Shown one piece after another: positions 42,540 through 53,651 of a DNA stretch of 64,000 bases. The notes under the pieces were generated by a model. The model worked only from the letters and a program-made list of their open reading frames with translations. It was not told the origin of the DNA and did not search any database. This stretch comes from Gnetum montanum. Lineage: Eukaryota; Streptophyta; Gnetopsida; Gnetales; Gnetaceae. Where the stretch lies: positions 1,118-65,117 of the forward strand of contig MNCI01003549.1 in assembly GCA_015680685.1 (NCBI GenBank), given 5' to 3'. Positions within the stretch are counted from its first letter, which is position 1. The number at the start of each line of letters is the position of its first letter. Made by a program: the position numbers and the translations under genes.

Positions 42540-45370
42540 GCTTGTTGGAGAAGATCAAATGGTCCCAAGTGGTGGTGGTTCCTGAGGCTTCTAGGGACCT
42601 TCACTGGCTTCATTCACTAGCTGTGGTTAAAGCTATGGTTGTCTTGCTGCTATTGTAACTTAAGGTGGGAGGTGAAAAGCATTAAGTAGTCCTTTCATTT
42701 TCTCCTCCTTACTCCTAGGATCATGCACCATCCACATAGCTTCCCAATGTGGGTTGGAGCGAGCACCTCTTAAGAAAATGGGATTGTTGGAAACAACTCT
42801 TTGACATTGACAAACTAGGTAGTGAATTGTTTTCATTCAATGTTGAATGCTCACATTATGTTCTTTAGCTCTTAGTATTCATTCATCCATCTAGCAAGGT
42901 CCTCAATGATGGATCGTTGATCTGTGAATTGTCCCTTGAGGACTTCAAGTTTAGCATTAGCAGTCTCAAGCTTTTTCTTGGTGTCTTTGTGGTGTTTTAA
43001 CTTAGCCTTGTATAGAAAATATGATCTAGCCACCTGCTTCTCCAATTCTGACCATGGTCATCCAGCTGCTAGCATTGCTAAATTTTCATAACAAAGATTG
43101 GCCAACTCCATATATTCTATCATTTCTTCGATCTGCAACTCCTTCAAGTAGATCTTCGCTTTATTGTAGGCATCAATCCCATCAAGGATGGGCTGCCACA
43201 TCTCTCTTCCTTGCTAGAGTTGCTAGAGGGCTTCATTAACTTTAGCCTTTGCCATCTAGATTTCTTTTTGCAAGCTAACCTGGTCCCTATAGTGATTTGT
43301 CACCCTCTCAAACTTGAGAGCTTCATTCTTCTAGGCAGTGATTTTGATGATAGACTTTTGTTGTAAGGTGCACACCTCCTCCATTGAAATATTTCAATTC
43401 CCTGTAGTCAATTTTCTTAGTTTAGTGTTGACTCTAGCAAGCTGCTCCTACTATTGATGACTAAATTTTTGCATTTGATCTCTTTGAGCATCAACATTTC
43501 ATAGGCAATGATTTTGCATTGTTAGTGTTTCATTTTCTTGGTGCATCTAATTTAAGTTATTTTAATTGAATGTGTTTCAGCTTCTACCATGGACTGTTTG
43601 AAGATGGCCATTACTGCTTCCTACTTAGCCTTTTGAAGTCATTCCTAAAGTTGTTTGATAGCTTCATATCTTGTTGTTGCTAGGCTAAGGATTGTTTGCT
43701 CTACAAGTTGGGCATGAAGTTTAGCTACCTCCATGGCCAAGTGGTGATTTTGCTTTTGGGATATTTTTAGTTGCCCTTTCAAAATAATGCATTTTCCCCT
43801 TGCATTTAGTAGCTTTGACTAGGTTGTAGTGATGTTCTCTAGAAGATCAAAGACATCCAAAGTCAGTTGCCCAGTTCCCACCAATCATTCTAGTAGTTGT
43901 TCATGCTAGGCTACATTCAATTTCCCACTGACCATGCCTATGGATGTTTGCACATCTTGGAGTGTAGATACATTTGGTATAGACATTGTTGGTGCATTTA
44001 GTAGTTTAGCTACATGGTCAGCTATCACTTCTACCACTGTTTCTTGCCCTTGGTGTTGCATCACCAAGACAATTACTTCTTCACCTTTCTCCAACCTCAC
44101 CAAGAAAGTGGTGGCATTTCCAAAGATTTCTAGGAATAAATAATGTGTCACTAGTAACATTTTCATCTCATGAGTGTTGGGATCTGACCTCAAAGGTAGC
44201 TAGGTTCTTTGGGCAAAGAAAATGAAACCACCCCTCTCCATTTGGCTAATTTTTTGAGACATCTCATTAAGGTGACTCATTACTGACTAATACAAAGATG
44301 AATTTGCCCCACTCATTCCTACCTGCTACTCTTGTTTGCTCAAGAGTTACTCCTGGCTCATAGATTACATGGGCCTCTAGTGTTATCTCTTGAGTGGGTG
44401 GTGGCGGTGGCAACTCCTCATCTTGGATGGATGCTGGAATTTTTTCCTACATAATTTCTATGCATGAGGCCAAGGGAGTATGCCTAAGAGTGTCATTGGA
44501 ATAGTGACCAATACCTACCCTCTTACAAAGTTTTCTTATTAGGCATGGAAAGGGAAGGGTCCTCCTTCCATGTTCATTCTCCTTGAAATGCTTCTCAATC
44601 TCCAAATAAATTAGCTGTGGAAGGTTAACAAGAAATTTCCCACTTAGAGCAATGCATGCACTAGCGGAGAAGGTAGTCACCTTACTTGGCCTCACTATTG
44701 GATTGAGGTGATAGGCCACAATCTTGAAATAAATTCACTTTGCTGATGTGAGTGTGTCATACTCCTTATGGTGTACCCCATAACATCACTATGTCCACTC
44801 CCTTTTGCCTTAGGATCACTTTTTGTTGATATTTTTGCTAGCTATGTTTCGATGTCAAACAACCCCAGTGCCTATGCAATGGCCTCTGCTAAATAGGACA
44901 CTTGAACATCATTGATCTTTACAATAGACCTTGGCCTTCAATTGTTCTAGAAGAGATAGGTCTCTCCCATGTACCACTCCCTACTAGTCGTGATGATTGG
45001 CCACATGGGAGAGGTTTGTAATTATGTTCTGACATCTTCTAGAGCTTTCTTCAAAAATGGCTCAAAGTTTATTTCTTAAGGAATTGATATTTGGAGCTCT
45101 TAGGACTTCATGATGTCTAGGTAGGCTTGAGTCAGAGTGACCTCAAGCCTAGGCCTAGGCCTAGGTGCTTCTCTTCACTGAGATTGTTCTATAGGCACTT
45201 CTTCTTTTGGAATTTGTTGAAAAGATTTCACTTCAGGTTCCTCCCAAAGAGGTCCTATTACATGGGTCACTCTTGTTGTTCTTGGCCTTGTTCCTACTGG
45301 CCCCTTTCAGCTCTAGGTCATTTCTCCTAATGTTGCGAGGGTTGTCCTTCCAGTTTTGTTTAGGTGACAT
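42540..45370 (-). pseudogene. Element C: third ORF (ORF3), plant-transposon-protein-like
   Basis: The start ATG is at 45370 ('MSPKQNWKDNPRNIRRN'). The frame then shifts and continues with 'EWYMGETYLF' (about 44960-44990). The most informative piece is the 90-codon ORF at 44447-44719: 'FSASACIALSGKFLVNLPQL', 'IYLEIEKHFKE' and 'RRTLPFPCLIRKLCKRVGIG'. The last matches my memory of the FPsLIt-LC--aGV end of the 'putative plant transposon protein' domain. Downstream is a Pro-rich hinge near 44400, then a Leu/Glu/Gln/Lys-rich probable coiled coil to about 42540. The plus-strand ORF at 43054-43239 and those near 45127-45398 are shadows. The function in living elements is unknown to me; it occupies the place of the env-like ORF of Athila. 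Confidence 0.65.
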
Positions 45371-45677
45371 CTACAATCAAAATAGAACCATGGATTAGTA
45401 ATCATCATGAAACCTTAAAATAATTGGGATACCTTAACTCTTAAGGGTAGTTACACTTGGATAAGCTATGGTTATGGTTGATCTAATCAACTTAATTGTT
45501 ATTTTTATTTATGCCTTATCATTGATAAATCATCCTAGAGTTTGTTGGAAGGGTTAACTTGCAAAAAGTTTATGTCTATGTGTGATTAAAGTTACTAATC
45601 CTTAGGGGAGTTAAATTTTTTTTTTGAAAATTGCATCAAATCCTTAAGGTTTATGGCCTCCATGATAAAGATCTTAC
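45371..45677 (-). other. Element C: candidate leader intron before ORF3
   Basis: The minus strand reads aTAGTAAGATC with the donor G at 45677. The acceptor is 'ctattttgattgtAG' ending at 45371, directly before the ATG. It corresponds in position, length (307 bp against 291 bp) and splice-site text to 11908-12198 in element A. Confidence 0.4.
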
Positions 45678-45807
45678 TATTGATAAGTGTAGGATCAAGA
45701 AATGGAGTGATTTGGAAAAATGGTTTGAAAGTTATGGGCTTTGAAATATTACAAAAATTCCTCGTGTGTTATGAGCAAATGACAAAAAATTTCCAAAGTG
45801 TCTAGTG

Positions 45808-45925
45808 GTATATATATTATTTTTGTATTGTGTTGACAAGGCCTCAATGATGAGGCCTTGTTGACAAGATCAGCTACATCGACAAGGCCTCAACGATGTA
45901 GCTGTTGACCATCGTTAACTTTTGT
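45808..45925 (-). promoter_or_regulatory. Element C: internal U3-like promoter module
   Basis: The minus strand reads 'gctacatcgttgaggccttgtcgatgtagctgatcttgtcaac', a palindrome CAAGGCCTCA-ATGA-TGAGGCCTTG (45837-45860), then 'caacacaata' and an AATATATATACC TATA-like box (45809-45820). The element's own LTR U3 (42160-42300) carries the same string of motifs in the same order ('gctacgttgatgaggccttgtcaatgtagctgaccatgtcgac' ... 'caacacaatg' ... 'cctataaata'). About 440 bp separate it from the ORF3 ATG, as in element A. Confidence 0.65.
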
Positions 45926-47580
45926 TGACTTTGGTCAAACTTTTAAAATACAAGGAATTTTTTGATGAAATTGGGATGAAATGAAAGCTGAGAAGGTCAA
46001 GAATAGTATAAAATCATGAGAATATGATGTTAAAGTGCATAAATTTGAAAAATGGAGAAAATTTTATTTAATGGATGAATGCAATGAAAGATTAAGGAGT
46101 ACTGAGTAGTTTACATAATGGAAAATACAAAATATAGGATTGTAATGATGTCAAAGGTAAGGAACCTTAACCAATCAAGGCAAAAGCTATGCAAGTGGAT
46201 CCTCCCCATATTAGGCTCATGCCCTTTTTGCTCTTGCATAACCTCAACTAAGTAGTCCATGGGCCCCATAGTTGATTTTATGATCATGACAAGTTAAGGA
46301 CCAACCCAAAAGAATCCACTCAAGAATCCTAATACGTTAGACTAAGACATAGAGCATAACATAGAACCAGGTAGTGAGGTGAGTTATGGTAGCATGGATA
46401 GATGGTAGAGAAGGTGGAATGGAGTTTCGAATTGAGGTCATAAGAAGTCCCTTGTGGAATTGTGGTTAAAATGACCCAAGAAGTTCCATCCTTAGTCTAG
46501 ACCAAAACCATCCACTTTTAGTGACTTTGCATCACCACTCTAAGACTGATCCATCAACTCGAGATACAAGAGTGTTCCCAAAAGATAACCACCATCCCAC
46601 AAAGAAGAGAGAGAGGTAGGAAGTGAGGAAGAGAGGGCCTTAGTTAGAGGGGACCTTCAAGCATAGGTGTATGTCTTTCAAGTCCCATAACCAGTGTTTC
46701 TAGCCCTTTTATTTGTCATGGGGATGTGCTTTGAATTTCTATTATTCTATTTTATTTTTTTGAAATGGGAACCACACCATGCAATGATGTTATTTGTCTT
46801 CCTATCATTGGATGGTATGGAATGGTAAGAAGTCTGTGAAAAAGACTTAAGCACTCAAGCAAGAAGAATAGTAAAAAGAGTATTGAATCCCGTTGAAGTC
46901 ACACCCTTTACAAACCTTTGGATCCTTCCTAATACTAAAACTACCAAGGTTACCAATTGATTAAAAGTTTCTTTAATGAAAAAGGGACCTCAAATTTCTA
47001 GAACGAGGAAAATCATAGAGTTCTTTGGATGGGTGGATGATGTGGACTCACTACCTTTCCCATGAAAAATAAACCATGTCAAAGTCATTAGACATCAAAA
47101 TTCAAAAATAGAAACTAGATATCAATAATCACACATTAAGCACAAACCATCATTAGTAAATAGTAATAGTAGCATTGTGTCCTACGATAATAAAGTAGAT
47201 TTATTAGTAAAAATAAGAAAATATCCCACTTAATCAAAAGAAACAAAAGAGAAAAAATAAAGAAAAAAAATATATAAAAAAGTGTAAAATAATCAAGAAA
47301 ATTTAAATGTACTAAAAATGGTATAAAATTAGAAAAATTTTAAAATAAATAATGTGAAAAATAAAAAGGGTAGAAAAACTAAGAGGCCATGATAATGGTT
47401 AGCATGAATGGCCATCTTCCACACAACTGAGTTAGAAGGAGGAGATTTGAAAAATAGAATGTGGGTGTTCATCAGGTAAGGTGGTATTTACACTAGCCAA
47501 TCTTGGTTATAGTAAAGGTTTAATTTGTTGGATATTGACCAGCTGCTTTTTATTTGGGTTATCAGGTTTGTAAATTAACA
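45926..47580 (-). mobile_element. Element C: post-integrase spacer
   Basis: This is the reverse-complement counterpart of 9991-11680 in element A, with matches near 46520 ('gactgatcca'), 46680 and 47240-47380 (A-rich on this strand). Non-coding. Confidence 0.6.
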
Positions 47581-48720
47581 TGGCCCCAAGAAAAGGTTTG
47601 ATCAATTATATAAGATCCCTCCCACAATGTTTGAAATTTTGGTTTTTGAGGTACATGTGTGGCATTTCAGTAGAGGACCTTATCTCCTGGTTGAAACCTT
47701 ATTTCCTAATTCTAAGGTCATGGCATTACTTGCTGAATGCTTTTTTCACCTCATTCAAAGATAGGGCCACTAAGAGATTTTCATCTAGCATGTTTAGATT
47801 GATCAATCTTTCCTTTATGCTAAACTTAGGTCAAGGTTTAGATCATAGGCCGTTGAGAGTGTATGGAGCTCAAATTGAATTGGGAGTGTTAGAAGATTTT
47901 CGTACACTAATTCATAGGGAGAATATCCAATAGGAAGTTTCTAAGTTGATTGATAACCTCAGAGAGAATCATTAAGTTTTGTGCTCCAATCCTTCCTATA
48001 TTTGCTAATGGTTCACATTACTATTTTTGTAATATCCTAATTGGTTACTTTTACTTGGCCATTGGCTTGGGGGTGGTAAGGTGTTGTTAATTTATGTTCT
48101 AGCCCCAAGCATTGCATTAATTTCATAAATGTGGCACTTGTGAAATGAGCCCCATTATCAAAAATTAGTGAATGTGGTACCCCAAACATATTAACAATAT
48201 GTTTTTGTATAAATTTAGCGGCATTAGATGATGTGCAGTCTGTAACAAGTGTCACTTCAGCCCATTTTGTACAATAGTCAACTACTACTATAATATACAC
48301 TTTCTCATTAGACATGGGTGTGATGGGATCCATGAAGTCAATGCCCCATATGTCAAAAGGTTCTAGTGGTTGAATCCACTGTTGAGGATCCTTCATACGA
48401 GTGGTTATCCCCCTAGCACATTGACAATGTTCACAAGAATTGACAAACTGGTGGAAATTCCTAAAGATTATTGACCAATAGTACCCTGCCATTGGTATTT
48501 TTATGTCCATGCATCTCCTTGCATAGTGGCCTCTACAAGGTCCTTCATGAGCATCTTGGAGAATGTGTAGTTGATCTTCGTTAGGAACACACCAATGGAT
48601 TAGGCCATCGGCACACACCTTGTAAAGGTGTCCATTAATTTCCATGAAGTATTTGACCCATTGAAGAAATTTTTGTTCTTTCCTAACATCCAAGTCTTAT
48701 GGCATCTCTTGAGTGAGAAG
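47581..48720 (-). pseudogene. Element C: integrase (218-codon open segment)
   Basis: The longest open frame in the window (48037-48693, minus). The zinc-binding HHCC region reads 'HILQDAHEGPCRGHYARRCM' and 'FVNSCEHCQCARG'. The core has 'FDIWGIDFMDPITPM' (first catalytic Asp), 'VVDYCTKWAEVTLVTDC', 'SLIFDNGAHFTSATFMK' (second Asp) and 'TTPYHPQANGQVKVTN', where Lys replaces the catalytic Glu that element A keeps (NGQAEVTN). After a break the C-terminal part continues to about 47585. The reading is otherwise excellent, but the Glu-to-Lys change should abolish strand transfer. Confidence 0.85.
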
Positions 48721-49290
48721 ATATGTTAGGATGCCATTTTACTGTACTACTTTTTCAGGTGTTTGTTCATTTATTACTCTAGTAAAGAGGAGTTCATTTA
48801 GAAATTGATCAGAGAGTAGGCTCTCCTCCTCTTTGTTATCCCATCTTAAGCAGAAAAGATGGTTAGTGATCACATTCTCGATCCATTTTTGATCTACCAT
48901 AGTAATATTGAATTTTTGTAAGATCACAACACACCATATAACATGAGGGCTCACCATCGGCTTATTCATAAAGAAGTGAATTGCATTATGGTCCATATGT
49001 ACAAATACTTTGTAACCTAGCATAGAATGTGTAAATTTTTCTAGTGCATACACCACTACCATTAATTCCTTTTCCATGGTGGTGTAATTTAACTATGCCC
49101 CAAAAATGCTTTGACTCACATAGTGGATATAATATGGATGTTTCTTATTGTCCATCTACATGAGCATAACTCCCAAAGCATAGTTAGATGCATCTATCAT
49201 GATATGGAATGTGTTGGACCAATCAGGTGCTTGTAGGATTGGTGTTTCTACGAGTTTCTCTTTTAGTTGTTAGAATGCATTTTTACATTT
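48721..49290 (-). pseudogene. Element C: RNase H domain
   Basis: The ORF at 48739-49077 reads 'MEKELMVVVYALEKFTHSML', 'YKVFVHMDHNAIHFFMNKPM' and 'ENVITNHLFCLRW'. Further upstream 'MIDASNYALGVMLM' (about 49150-49200) gives the first catalytic Asp. This is the ordinary Ty3-type RNase H next to RT. Two or three stops remain. Confidence 0.75.
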
Positions 49291-50500
49291 GTTGATCCAT
49301 ATGAAAGGTGAATATTTCTTTGTAAGTTCTAGAAACATTTTAGCAATCCTAGAGAAATTTTGAATATAGCACTGGTAGTAACTAGTGTGTCCAAGAAATG
49401 ACCAAACATCTTTGACAATCTTTGGTTGGTGTGTTATTCCTTGGATGACCCTTATCTTTTTTGGGTCTACCTTGAACTCTTTCTACAAAATTTGATGCCT
49501 TAGCATGATTCCTTCTTGGACCATGAGATGGCTCTTTTGCCAATTGATCCATAGGTTTATCTCAACACATCTCTTTAGTACTTGCTCAAGTCAGTTCAAG
49601 GCTTGCTCAAATATAGCTTTGTAGGTGGAGAGGTCATCCATGAAAACATCAACACCACTACCAATTTTTTGTTAAAATATACAAAGGACCAAATGTTGAA
49701 ATGTTGTAGGGGCATTGCATAGGCCAAATGACATCTTACAGTATGCAAAAGTCCCCCAAGGACTTGTGAATGTTGTCTTGGCTTGATCTTCTAGTGCAAT
49801 TTGGATTTGGTTATAGCCATTATAACGATCCAAGAAACCATAATAACAATGCCTGGATATGGTGTCTAATACTTGATCCACAAATGGCAAAGGAAAGTGA
49901 TTCTTAAATGTTGTCATATTTAACAACTTAAAGTCAATGCAAACCTACCATTTACCATCCTTCTTTGGTAAAATTACAAGTGGGCTAGCCCACTCACTAT
50001 CCATGATTGGATAGATAAACCCCACCTTGAGGAGTTTCTCTATTTTCTCCTTAGTGATTTGATTCAATTTGGGGTTTAGCCACCTTTGTAGTTTCCTTCT
50101 AGGCTTCATGGTCTGATTAGTGTAGATGCTATGCTAACATATCCTTGGATCAATTCCTATTAGTTCTGGATATAACCAAGTGAAGGCTATTGATCATTTA
50201 TTCATCAATTTCAACAACTTTTCTTTTTGTTTAAGAGCAATTTTGGCATTAGTGATGACTGATTTACCATTCTTTAAAAATGCATACTCAATTTTGATTG
50301 GTAAATTTTTTAGTTCTAATGGCTTCTTCTTGAAGTGATTAGGGATCTTCAACTCTCTCCAACAATTATCATCATCTTTTGTAGAGAGTTGGGAATGGAC
50401 TTGTTCAATTTTGTCCATGCATTTTATATATGCACAAGTTAAGCTCTCAGTTGGCTCCATGCATATTGTGTTGCTATATGAATTAGCTATTAGCCACTGG
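49291..50500 (-). pseudogene. Element C: reverse transcriptase
   Basis: The minus strand reads the linker 'MEPTESLTCAYIKCMDKIEQ' (50400-50460), then the RT fingers. 'MLNMTTFKNHFPLPFVDQVL' and 'RHCYYGFLDRYNGYNQIQIA' (49800-49926) follow, then 'PWGTFAYCKMSFGLCNAPTT', a catalytic VFMDDLSTYKA (49620-49650; both Asp kept), and 'GHTS'/'YYQCYIQNFSRIAK' after frame shifts (49330-49400). It keeps Gln (CAA) in 'FVDQVLD', where A and B have TAG. Confidence 0.8.
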
Positions 50501-50594
50501 GTGCTTTCTTGCTTTGTGGCAGCTACTTACAGACACCATTGAATATTAACTTCTTGCAAATACTAATTGCATGCCTCAATGTATGTGCTTTTGA

Positions 50595-51030
50595 TGGATC
50601 AAATCCTTTGGACACAATTGCACCTGTTATTGTTGTACACGATGCATGGAATATGCTTCTTCTCAATTTTTCCTAAGTCATTCTCCTTAGATATTTCAAG
50701 AGATAGGTCCCTTATACCCATTTGAGCATTGACCATGCTTAACCAAGCCCTTCCCATGATGATAAGAGAGTCACTTTTGTAGTTGTCTACCTTGATTACT
50801 AGAAAATTAGTAGGATAGGACCACCTACAAATTATGGTTACAATGTCCTCTACTAATCCCAAAGGAATCATAATAAACTAATTTACTAATTCTAAATAGA
50901 TGTTGCTCTTCTTAAGAGGTGGTAGGTTCCAAGATTTGTACATATAATGGGAGATGAGGTTAACTCTAGAACCAGAGTCAAGAAGAGCCTTGCATGGCTC
51001 TTATCTAGCAATCTATATAAGGATGAGTGG
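50595..51030 (-). pseudogene. Element C: aspartic protease
   Basis: 'EPCKALLDSGSRVNLISHYM' is readable at about 50945-51005, with the catalytic DSG intact. It is followed by 'SWNLPPLKKSNIYLELVN' (with one stop), and the ORF 50599-50871 with 'IPLGLVEDIVTIICRWSYP', 'TNFLVIKVDNYKSDSLII' and 'GRAWLSMVNAQMGIRDLSLE'. This is the best-preserved protease of the family here. Confidence 0.75.
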
Positions 51031-52024
51031 ACTTCCTAGATCAAATATTTTTGTAGGAGGGTTGCCAACCTTGATCTAGTAAGAAATAGCATGAGTTAGC
51101 ATTACAATGTGGATCCTAGGTAGCACTTGGTTTGAAGGGTGTTCAAAGGTATTTGATGGAGAGGATGAGGGTATTGGAGATTCAAGGTGATCAACCAGAG
51201 TAGATTATGAAGGATAGAGAGGACTATTTTCATTTTTCTCTTTGGAATCTTCAGCAATTTTTAGAGTAATTTGAAACTTTTCATCCAAAGAGTCTCATAA
51301 CTTGTCAACATTGGCTGAAATGTTAGAAATATATTTTTGGATAGGCAAGCTTTTTTTTTTTACCACCTCATCAAGTGGTGACTCCTCTTCATCATGAAAT
51401 TGGACCTCTTATTTTCTAATGGATGTGTTCCTATTGTAATCTTTAGCACTCTCCATTTTTGATAGCTCACCTTCTTCTTTTTCTACCTACTCAATTAGCC
51501 TTTGAATATGATGAGATCTCATTTTAGACAACCTCCCTTGGGCATACACCCCAAGGGTTCTTCTTGTTTCTACCTTGAGCCCATCTATGATGTGGTGAAG
51601 TTGTTTCCTTTGAGAGTAACCATCGCTAGGACATCTATGTAGGAGTGAATAGTATTATCCAATGGTGGCATCTAGGGGTTCATGTGCTCCTTGTTTCTAG
51701 CCTTGGATTTGCCATCTCAAATTAGACACTATAGAGTATGCTTGATATTTGTCATTGAACAATTCTAACATGGTACTCCATCTTCAAATAGATTTTGGTT
51801 CTTAGGACTAGTACTAGCTTTCAGCTTCCTTAATGAGTGTCCTTGGGAAAATCTTGAGTTTCTACCACTCATTCTTGATGTTTTATAAGGTACAAGAATC
51901 TTGAAAATCTTGCGTATTTGTATGCATATTAGAGTTGTATCCCCCCTCAAATCTTGGGATATTGTTCATATCTAGGCACTTGATCTAACTATCCTTCATA
52001 TGCCTAGTTGTAATTCCTAATGCT
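51031..52024 (-). pseudogene. Element C: gag C-terminal part, truncated by D1
   Basis: Minus-strand text matches gag of B. 'LDEVV' and the Lys/Glu-rich helix occur near 51330-51520, 'ETRRTLGVYAQGRLSKMRSH' near 51500-51560, and 'VPCWNCSMTNIKHTL' further up. Near 51950 the sense strand reads '...IPRFEGGYNSNM'. Coding similarity ends at 52024, where the LTR of D1 starts. The N-terminal gag, PBS and 5' LTR of C must lie beyond the D stack. Confidence 0.65.
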
Positions 52025-53651
52025 TGTAGCGACCAAAAACATTGATGGCTGGAACACCTAGAGGTTGCTGGGCAAACAATTTAACCCTGGATCCATGCGA
52101 GGGTGATGCTGGATAAAACGGAAGCGGTGCACCCTGAATAGTTTGGATGATCAGACAGGGACTTAATTGGTGTAACTTAACCTTACATGAACATTATTTT
52201 AAATGCGAAATACGCGAGGTAAAATCAATAATCAATAAATACAAGAATGAAGAAAATAATGCCAAACAACGATAACAATAAAGAGATAACAGAATAAACT
52301 AGGGTAAGAAAATGCATCACCGTAGGGTTGCGGGTTTGATTCTCTTCCTTGCTTGAAAATGTATAATAAGTTATACAATGCCAGAGATGCATAGAGAGTT
52401 CAAAAATGACCAAAATTCTTAAAATGTGCCAACTTTGCTTTTGAGTGAGAACTTAAAAGCTAACAGTACAAAAGGCCAACAAGCCAACTACTCTCGCTAA
52501 TGCGAAAATGCCAATTCTTTGAGTCAAAAAGCCAACCGCAAAAAAGCTAATGCTTAAACATGCCAATGCAAAAAGCCAATCCAAATTGCCAACCATTTGA
52601 GCATTGTTTGCTGGGGTATTTATAGGGCCAGGAGCAAGCGAGAAATGAGGCCTGGATGCCATGTGTCTTGGACCCCATGAGATGCTGACATGCCCATACT
52701 ATGTAGATGTGCAAAGCCGATTGTGAACTTGCTATGCTACAACCATGTTGTTGAAACTGCACATGCTAAAATCCAGTGTGTCAAAAATGCAAGCGAGAAA
52801 TGAAGCACATTGAAGTAGCATAGCTTCTTGCTACACTGTGCTATGCTATGTAGCATAGCACATTGGCGTAGCATATCTACTTGCTACGTTGTGCTATGCT
52901 ACATAGCGTAGCCACCATTTGAACATAAAACTTACGTTAAAGTCAACAACATTTTCTGAAGCCTGTGTGCACGTCGGGTTAACCTTTGGAGCATTTCATT
53001 GATTTGTATCTTTGCTACGCTAGGCTATGCTATGTAATGTAGCATAGCATAGTAGCTAATGTAACTTGCATTTCTGTCAAAATTACAGAGTTTTATGAGA
53101 AAACTTTGCTTTAGGGTAGCTTTGGAAGCTATAATGCTATTAAATGCAGTCCTTTTGCCGAAATGGCTTGGCATAGGAATCTTTGTGTGTATTTCCCTTG
53201 CTATGTTGTGCTACACTATGTAGCATAGCATAGCGTAGCACTTTGTGTTGGCTAGATTTTGACGTTTTCTTGCACGAACATCTTACCAAAACTTGCATTC
53301 AGATACTTGATTGATTTTTCAAAGGCTTGCTACATTGCACAGTGTAGCATAGCGTAGCAAACTTCTCCACTAGGAAACTTGCCAAACTATTTTGTCCATC
53401 CTAAACACCGTCGATAACTCATAGCATAGTTTTTGAATAGACTGTTAGTTGGGTGAATTGTCCAGGTGGGCGTGCTGGAGAGTCCATTGGGCCTACTAGT
53501 CCTAGAAGTAGAAGATTGCTAGACTGCATAGTTTATCTTCGGTGTTTACACTTTTTTGCCAAACTATCATGATGCCACACTTGTGGAAGTTGTTGCCTGA
53601 ATTCCAAGACCTTGGTGAAGCAAGAGGTTCTCAAATTTTTATGGTGTTTTA
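52025..53651 (-). mobile_element. Element D1 (Tat lineage): 3' LTR
   Basis: The plus-strand ends are TGTAGCGACC (52025) and GGTGTTTTA (53651), and it aligns with the LTR at 55548-57245. On the minus strand it is preceded by a GAGGGGCCAT purine tract. The right terminus has decayed from TGAAACACC. It holds many short palindromes of the type GCTATGCTA-nn-TAGCATAGC. Inserted in gag of element C. Confidence 0.8.
52840..53360. repeat. Cluster of GCTATGCTA / TAGCATAGC palindromes in LTR D1
   Basis: Perfect arms GCTATGCTA-TG-TAGCATAGC lie at 52840-52859. A near copy with TAGCGTAGC lies at 52893-52912, and longer hairpins of the same words at about 53014-53056, 53200-53239 and 53327-53358. Each could form a stem of 9-20 bp in DNA or in the element transcript. 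Confidence 0.8.

Noticed and set aside
47580-47933. 117-codon plus-strand ORF
   Set aside because: Antisense to the C-terminal integrase region of element C.
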